Assembly (NCBI GenBank): GCA_965116155.1
Contig: OZ220488.1
Span: 1,116,001-1,180,000, forward strand
DNA: 64,000 nucleotides
Source: G965116155 sp965116155
GTDB lineage: Bacteria; Bdellovibrionota; Bdellovibrionia; Bdellovibrionales; UBA1609
Reading direction: 5' to 3'
Shown: positions 60,438 to 64,000 of the stretch, in pieces
Layout: every line of letters begins with the position of its first letter
How positions within the stretch are numbered: position 1 is the first letter of the stretch
The notes under the pieces: model-generated
Databases searched by the model: none
Seen by the model: only the letters and a program-made list of their open reading frames with translations
Told to the model about the DNA's origin: nothing
Made by a program: the position numbers and the translations under genes

Positions 60438-60506
60438 GCGCTTTTATGCTTACGCACTTCAGAGAATTTTACTAGCACTCTGATGCTTACGCAGCTAGCG
60501 CTCTAA
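60438..60506. repeat. Partial hairpin repeat at the end of pcrA
   Basis: GCGCTTTTATGCTTACGC, then TCAGAGAATTTTACTAGCAC and GCTAGCGCTCTAA. Read on the minus strand, TTA GAG CGC TAG of the family end gives the last residues (Leu-Glu-Arg) and stop of pcrA. Confidence 0.7.
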
Positions 60507-62732
60507 CACTTGTAGGTTAGCATGTTGCAAGACAAAGCTTTTGGTAAAGTGGCCGCTAAACTCGATTTTTATTTTAGAAAACGGCCCTGAACCCTCAATA
60601 GACTTAATCTGCCCATTGCCAAAATGAGGATGGCTCACCCACTTGCCCGGCTTTAAACTTCCACCCAAAGTTGGTGCGTGCTTAGAGCCCGACTTACCGT
60701 TGGCAAAAAAATCGGCAACACGCTCGCGTGACTCTATCTCCCCTTGCAAAGGCCTCTGCCCGCGACCCCTTAGAGCTACATTGGCGCTAATGTATTGGGG
60801 TGGAATTTCACTCACAAAACGGCTGATCGGCAAATGCTGCCTGCGCCCCCACAGGCTGCGCTCACTCACATAGCTTATAAAAAGATTCTTCTTAGCGCGG
60901 GTCATGCCTACATAAAAAAGCCGGCGCTCTTCTTCTACCGCCTCCTCCTCTCCAGTACTCTGAAAGCTCGGAAACAGCCCCTCTTCGTTACCCACAATAA
61001 ACACGTTATCAAACTCTAAACCTTTAGAAAGATGCAAAGTCATAAAAACCACTGCATCGCTCTCCATGTTTGTGTCTGTTGGTTCAGAAGCTAGAGAAAC
61101 TTTTTCTAAAAAGGCCTGCAGCGGTGTGTTGCCGGTGTAGGTTTTTTCAAATTGCTCAATAGCGCTTTGGAGTTCCTCTAAGTTATTAACACGCGAGCGG
61201 CTTTCTTCGGTGTTTTCTTTTTTAAGCCCCGCTACATAAGCCGTGCTGTCTAACAGATCCACATAAAGCTGGTTGAGGCTTTGGTAGGTTTTTTCAGATT
61301 TTTCAAAAATAGATATAAAACCGTACAGTTTATGCTCTATGCGTCCACCGAGTGCGTTGCTTCTAATAAGCTGTAGCGCTGCTGTATAAAGCGAGCACGA
61401 GTAATCCAGTGCTGCGCGCTCGAGCTTTTCTAGTGTGCCTTTGCCCAAGCCTCTGAGGGGTGCATTAACCACGCGCCTAAAGGCTACATCATCATGGGGA
61501 TTAAGGCACAAACGCAAATACGAGAGCATGTCTTTTACTTCTTTGCGGGCGTAAAACTTCATGCCCCCAATTAAGGTATAGGCAATACCATTGTTAGAAA
61601 ACTCCTCCTCTAACACCCTAGACTGCGCGTTGGTGCGATAAAACACCGCGCAATTATGCCAAGATGTTTGTTTAGAGGCCACCAAGTGCTCCAGTGTGCG
61701 GGCTACAAAACGCGCCTCGTGAAACTCATTAGGGCACTGACGCACCTGTATAAGCGAGCCGTTGGGATTTTTAGAAAACAAAGCCTTATCTTTGCGGCTT
61801 TTGTTGTTTCTAATCATAGACGAAGCCGCTTGAATGATGTTTTTTGTAGAACGATAATTCTGCTCCAACTTTACTATTAAAGCCCCTGGGAAATCCTGCT
61901 CAAAATTTAAAATATTTTGTATATTAGCCCCACGCCACGAATAAATAGACTGGTCCTCATCCCCCACGACAAAAAGGTTTTTGTGCTTTTGTGCCAAAAT
62001 CTGAGTCAGCATGTACTGTATTTGGTTGGTGTCTTGGTACTCGTCTACCATAATGAATTTAAATTTTTCTTGGTAAACCGCAAGCACCTGCTCTGAACTT
62101 ACAAACAGCTCATAAGTTTTAATAAGCAGATCGTTAAAATCCATAGCATTTGCACGGCGCAGCTCTTGCTCGTACATGCGGTACACTTGCAGGGTTTTGT
62201 CGCCTATGCGAGAGCCTGCAGCCTCTTCTAGCCCTACGTTTTGCATTTTCAGGTTGCTAATGCGCCCTTTAAAGGCTTTGGGAGGGTAATGTTTAGAGTC
62301 TATATTAAGACTAGCCAAGCACTTTTTAATAAGGCCCAGCTGATCGCCTTCGTCATAAATCACAAAATGAGGCTCAAAGCCTATGGCTCTTGCATGGGTG
62401 CGCAGGATTTTTACACACATGCTATGAAACGTAGTAAACCAAAGCTGTTCTTCTAAATGCTGACAATCGGTAAGTGTTTTGAGTCTCTGCAAGACCCTGG
62501 TGCGCATCTCGCGAGCCGCTCTATTAGTAAAGGTGACCGCCAAAATTTGATCAATGCTGGCATGTTGGTTCATAACCAACTGCACGGCCCTCTCGGTGAG
62601 CACGCGGGTCTTGCCCGCCCCCGCTCCCGCCAAAACCAAAGCTGGCCCGCACACATGGCGCACGGCCCTCTCTTGCTGGGGATTGAGGCCCAAAGAGCTT
62701 TTAGGATTTGTATTCTGTACCAACACTCTCAC
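60495..62732 (-). CDS. pcrA: ATP-dependent DNA helicase PcrA/UvrD
   Basis: About 745 residues from GTG 62732; the frame is open to 62870, but the extra N-terminus (GFYAVCLRLWGIVSFAPCH) does not fit the family, which starts just before GLNPQQERAVRH. Superfamily 1A helicase: Walker A LAGAGAGKTRVLTER, VDEYQDTNQIQYML, VGDEDQSIYSWRGANI, TLHLSKGLEFDNVFIVG and MTRAKKNLFISYV. A Tudor-like PcrA end (KPGKWVSHPHFGNGQIKSIE) binds RNA polymerase in the family. Used in excision repair and replication. The exact start is uncertain. Confidence 0.93.
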   Translation of the reverse strand: MRVLVQNTNPKSSLGLNPQQERAVRHVCGPALVLAGAGAGKTRVLTERAVQLVMNQHASIDQILAVTFTNRAAREMRTRVLQRLKTLTDCQHLEEQLWFTTFHSMCVKILRTHARAIGFEPHFVIYDEGDQLGLIKKCLASLNIDSKHYPPKAFKGRISNLKMQNVGLEEAAGSRIGDKTLQVYRMYEQELRRANAMDFNDLLIKTYELFVSSEQVLAVYQEKFKFIMVDEYQDTNQIQYMLTQILAQKHKNLFVVGDEDQSIYSWRGANIQNILNFEQDFPGALIVKLEQNYRSTKNIIQAASSMIRNNKSRKDKALFSKNPNGSLIQVRQCPNEFHEARFVARTLEHLVASKQTSWHNCAVFYRTNAQSRVLEEEFSNNGIAYTLIGGMKFYARKEVKDMLSYLRLCLNPHDDVAFRRVVNAPLRGLGKGTLEKLERAALDYSCSLYTAALQLIRSNALGGRIEHKLYGFISIFEKSEKTYQSLNQLYVDLLDSTAYVAGLKKENTEESRSRVNNLEELQSAIEQFEKTYTGNTPLQAFLEKVSLASEPTDTNMESDAVVFMTLHLSKGLEFDNVFIVGNEEGLFPSFQSTGEEEAVEEERRLFYVGMTRAKKNLFISYVSERSLWGRRQHLPISRFVSEIPPQYISANVALRGRGQRPLQGEIESRERVADFFANGKSGSKHAPTLGGSLKPGKWVSHPHFGNGQIKSIEGSGPFSKIKIEFSGHFTKSFVLQHANLQVLER

Positions 62733-62989
62733 TAAAGTAGCAGCCTTTGTGCCAGCATGGCATGGGGCAAAACTCACAATCCCCCACAATCGTAGACAAA
62801 CCGCATAAAAGCCTTGATTTACAAGGGAAGATGTTAGAAAAGTAGGAATCATAGGCCTCGTGAAGGCCAAGGACCTCCGGCAGGTGCGTGTTTTTTACCA
62901 CAAACCCAAACCGGCATAAAAATAACTAGTAAATAACTAGTAAAACGGCGTGCAGGGCGCCATATAAAACCGTGCTAACTAAAAGCAAA

Positions 62990-63295
62990 ATGGCAAAAAA
63001 AAGCTCAGTAGAAAAAAACAACAAGCGGCTGCGTCTGGTAGCCACTTATGAGGCGGCGCGTCGCGAGCTGCGCAAGCAGGTAGTTAACATCAAGCTCTCA
63101 GATTCCAAAAGGCAAGAGGCGCAGTTGAAGCTCGAAAAACTCCCTCGCAACGGTTCGCGCATTAGGGTGCGTAATAGGTGTTACGTGACCGGTCGTGCCC
63201 GTGGGTATTTGAGGCGCTTTGGGCTTTCGCGCTTAAGGTTTCGCAAGATGGCCTCACAGGGTGAAATACCCGGTGTTATCAAAGCCAGTTGGTAG
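62990..63295 (+). CDS. rpsN: 30S ribosomal protein S14 (zinc-free type)
   Basis: 101 residues from the ATG at 62990; the frame is open to 62972. LEKLPRNGSRIRVRNRCYVT, then GRARGYLRRFGLSRLRFRKM and ASQGEIPGVIKASW. The CxxC zinc pairs are absent, so it is the long C-minus type. It stands alone, away from the S10/spc operon where S14 usually is; such stand-alone zinc-free S14 copies are often induced under zinc starvation. No Zur-type box is recognised. Confidence 0.95.
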   Translation: MAKKSSVEKNNKRLRLVATYEAARRELRKQVVNIKLSDSKRQEAQLKLEKLPRNGSRIRVRNRCYVTGRARGYLRRFGLSRLRFRKMASQGEIPGVIKASW

Positions 63296-63305
63296 CCAAA
63301 TTTAA

Positions 63306-63512
63306 AGGACTAATAAAATTTTCTGGGATAGAGCGGCGGCGCGAGAGCAGCACCCTGTAAGGGTGCGTCTGCGATAGGAGCCTTATAGGCCGCCACATGC
63401 TCTGTGGGGCACTTGTCTCCAGTGTGCAAGCCCCTTTCTGAAGGGGCTACACTGGAGACTGCGCTTTGCCCAGAGCATGTGGCTAACACTCTAATCCTTA
63501 CGGACCAAGCGT
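63306..63512. repeat. Nested-hairpin repeats after rpsN
   Basis: A left fragment (AAAATTTTCTGGGATAGAG) joins CCTTATAGGCCGC, arms CCACATGCTCTGTGGGG / CCCAGAGCATGTGG, inner GTCTCCAGTGT / ACACTGGAGAC, tip CCCCTTTCTGAAGGGG and end CTAACACTCTAA. The AAAATTTTCTGGG arm is matched only at 63513-63530, outside this unit, so one unit appears inserted inside another. Confidence 0.8.
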
Positions 63513-63535
63513 CCCGCAGAAAATTTTATGGGCTA

Positions 63536-64000
63536 TGGCGTAAGCATAAAAGTGCCAACAAAAAAGCGTGAGCATAAAAGTGTTAGTGAGGGTGCCCTGG
63601 CCGGAGAGCGCAGCCGAGTGAGCACTTTCATGTGCGCAAGGCAAGCGGTCCATGCCAGGGCGCCCTCACGTGCTGGATAGCTTCTGCTCTCAGCCCTACG
63701 CAGTCTACCTGATAGCGTCGGTAGCTATCTAGTTTTCCCTTGAAATTTTGAGGCTCTCCGCTTACCACCTGCTTAGCACCCCATAAAGGGGCGCAGGTGG
63801 CTTCGCTATCCGCCCAAGATTTCAAGGGGCCACTTTTATGCTTACGCACCTTGGGCGCGGGCCATCTACGAGAGTGTGTACGCTTTGGGCCTACAGATCG
63901 TCCAAAGCTATCGGCGCGTTGAGAGCTGTCTAGCGCGCAAAAACACTTTAAATGGGAGCCTCGCTTGCCACCTTGGCTGGCGCCCTTTGCAGGGGCTGCC
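63536..64000. repeat. Composite hairpin repeats to the window end
   Basis: Family ends GCGTAAGCATAAAAGTGCC and GCGTGAGCATAAAAGTGTT, arms GTGAGGGTGCCCTGGC / GCCAGGGCGCCCTCAC, then TTGAAATTTTGAGG / AAGATTTCAAGGGG with CACCTGC / GCAGGTG, and a start of another unit (AAACACTTTAAATGGGAGCC) cut by the window edge. No gene is seen in these 700 bp. Confidence 0.7.

Noticed and set aside
15362..64000. Integron attC sites or a CRISPR array
   Set aside because: Units have variable palindromic centres like attC, but no GTTRRRY core, no integrase gene and no cassette layout. Spacing and structure do not fit CRISPR.

Overview
The window looks like the replication-origin region of a Gram-negative bacterium of the former Deltaproteobacteria (Myxococcota/Bdellovibrionota-like). 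Supporting this are the rpmH-rnpA-yidD-yidC-jag-mnmE / dnaA-oriC-dnaN-recF-gyrB-gyrA layout, a parABS-bactofilin cluster, an AgmX/PglI-type lipoprotein, a split propionyl-CoA carboxylase with methylmalonyl-CoA mutase, and a detached atpB-atpE operon. This placement is inference; there is no rRNA in the window. TTG and GTG starts are common.

Layout. 1-3266 (minus): mnmE (partial), jag, yidC, yidD, rnpA, rpmH, i.e. tRNA modification, membrane insertion and L34/RNase P. 3659-15365 (plus): dnaA, an oriC with many DnaA boxes and a DnaA-trio, dnaN, recF, gyrB, gyrA, a TPR protein, atpZ/atpI-like genes, atpB, atpE. 15.7-19.7 kb: rsmG, two perfect parS sites embedded in repeats, parA, parB, bactofilin. 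20-22.3 kb: groES-groEL and a small basic protein. 22.9-30.7 kb: a secreted protein and a membrane-anchored amidoligase/ankyrin protein coupled to asnS, then pccB, biotin carboxylase and biotin carrier. 31.4-39.1 kb: an outer-membrane barrel, an H1-like basic protein, fabZ, methylmalonyl-CoA mutase and two large paralogous exported proteins. 39.4-45.4 kb: rho, prfA, prmC, murA, fxsA, rplU, rpmA. 46-50 kb: exported and envelope proteins (VWA, AgmX/PglI lipoprotein). 50.1-54.5 kb: divergent speA and leuS, the latter with a frameshift at an A8 tract. 54.6-60.4 kb: an accessory island of exported ankyrin proteins and paired partners. 60.5-63.3 kb: pcrA/uvrD and rpsN.

The most striking non-coding feature is a dispersed family of about 25-30 nested-hairpin repeats occupying nearly every long intergenic gap. 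End motifs (TTAGAGCGCTAGC on one side; GCGGCCTATAAGG, or an inverted copy of the first, on the other) and internal-loop motifs are conserved. The paired arms differ completely in sequence between copies but remain complementary within a copy. Some copies abut or supply stop codons, one lies between 24-bp direct duplications, and others are mosaics. This looks like a mobile or recombining palindromic element family and is the best candidate for an undescribed system. Second candidates are the amidoligase-ankyrin operon and the repeated pairing of an exported ankyrin gene with an unrecognised 'SK.ARRYLF' family gene.
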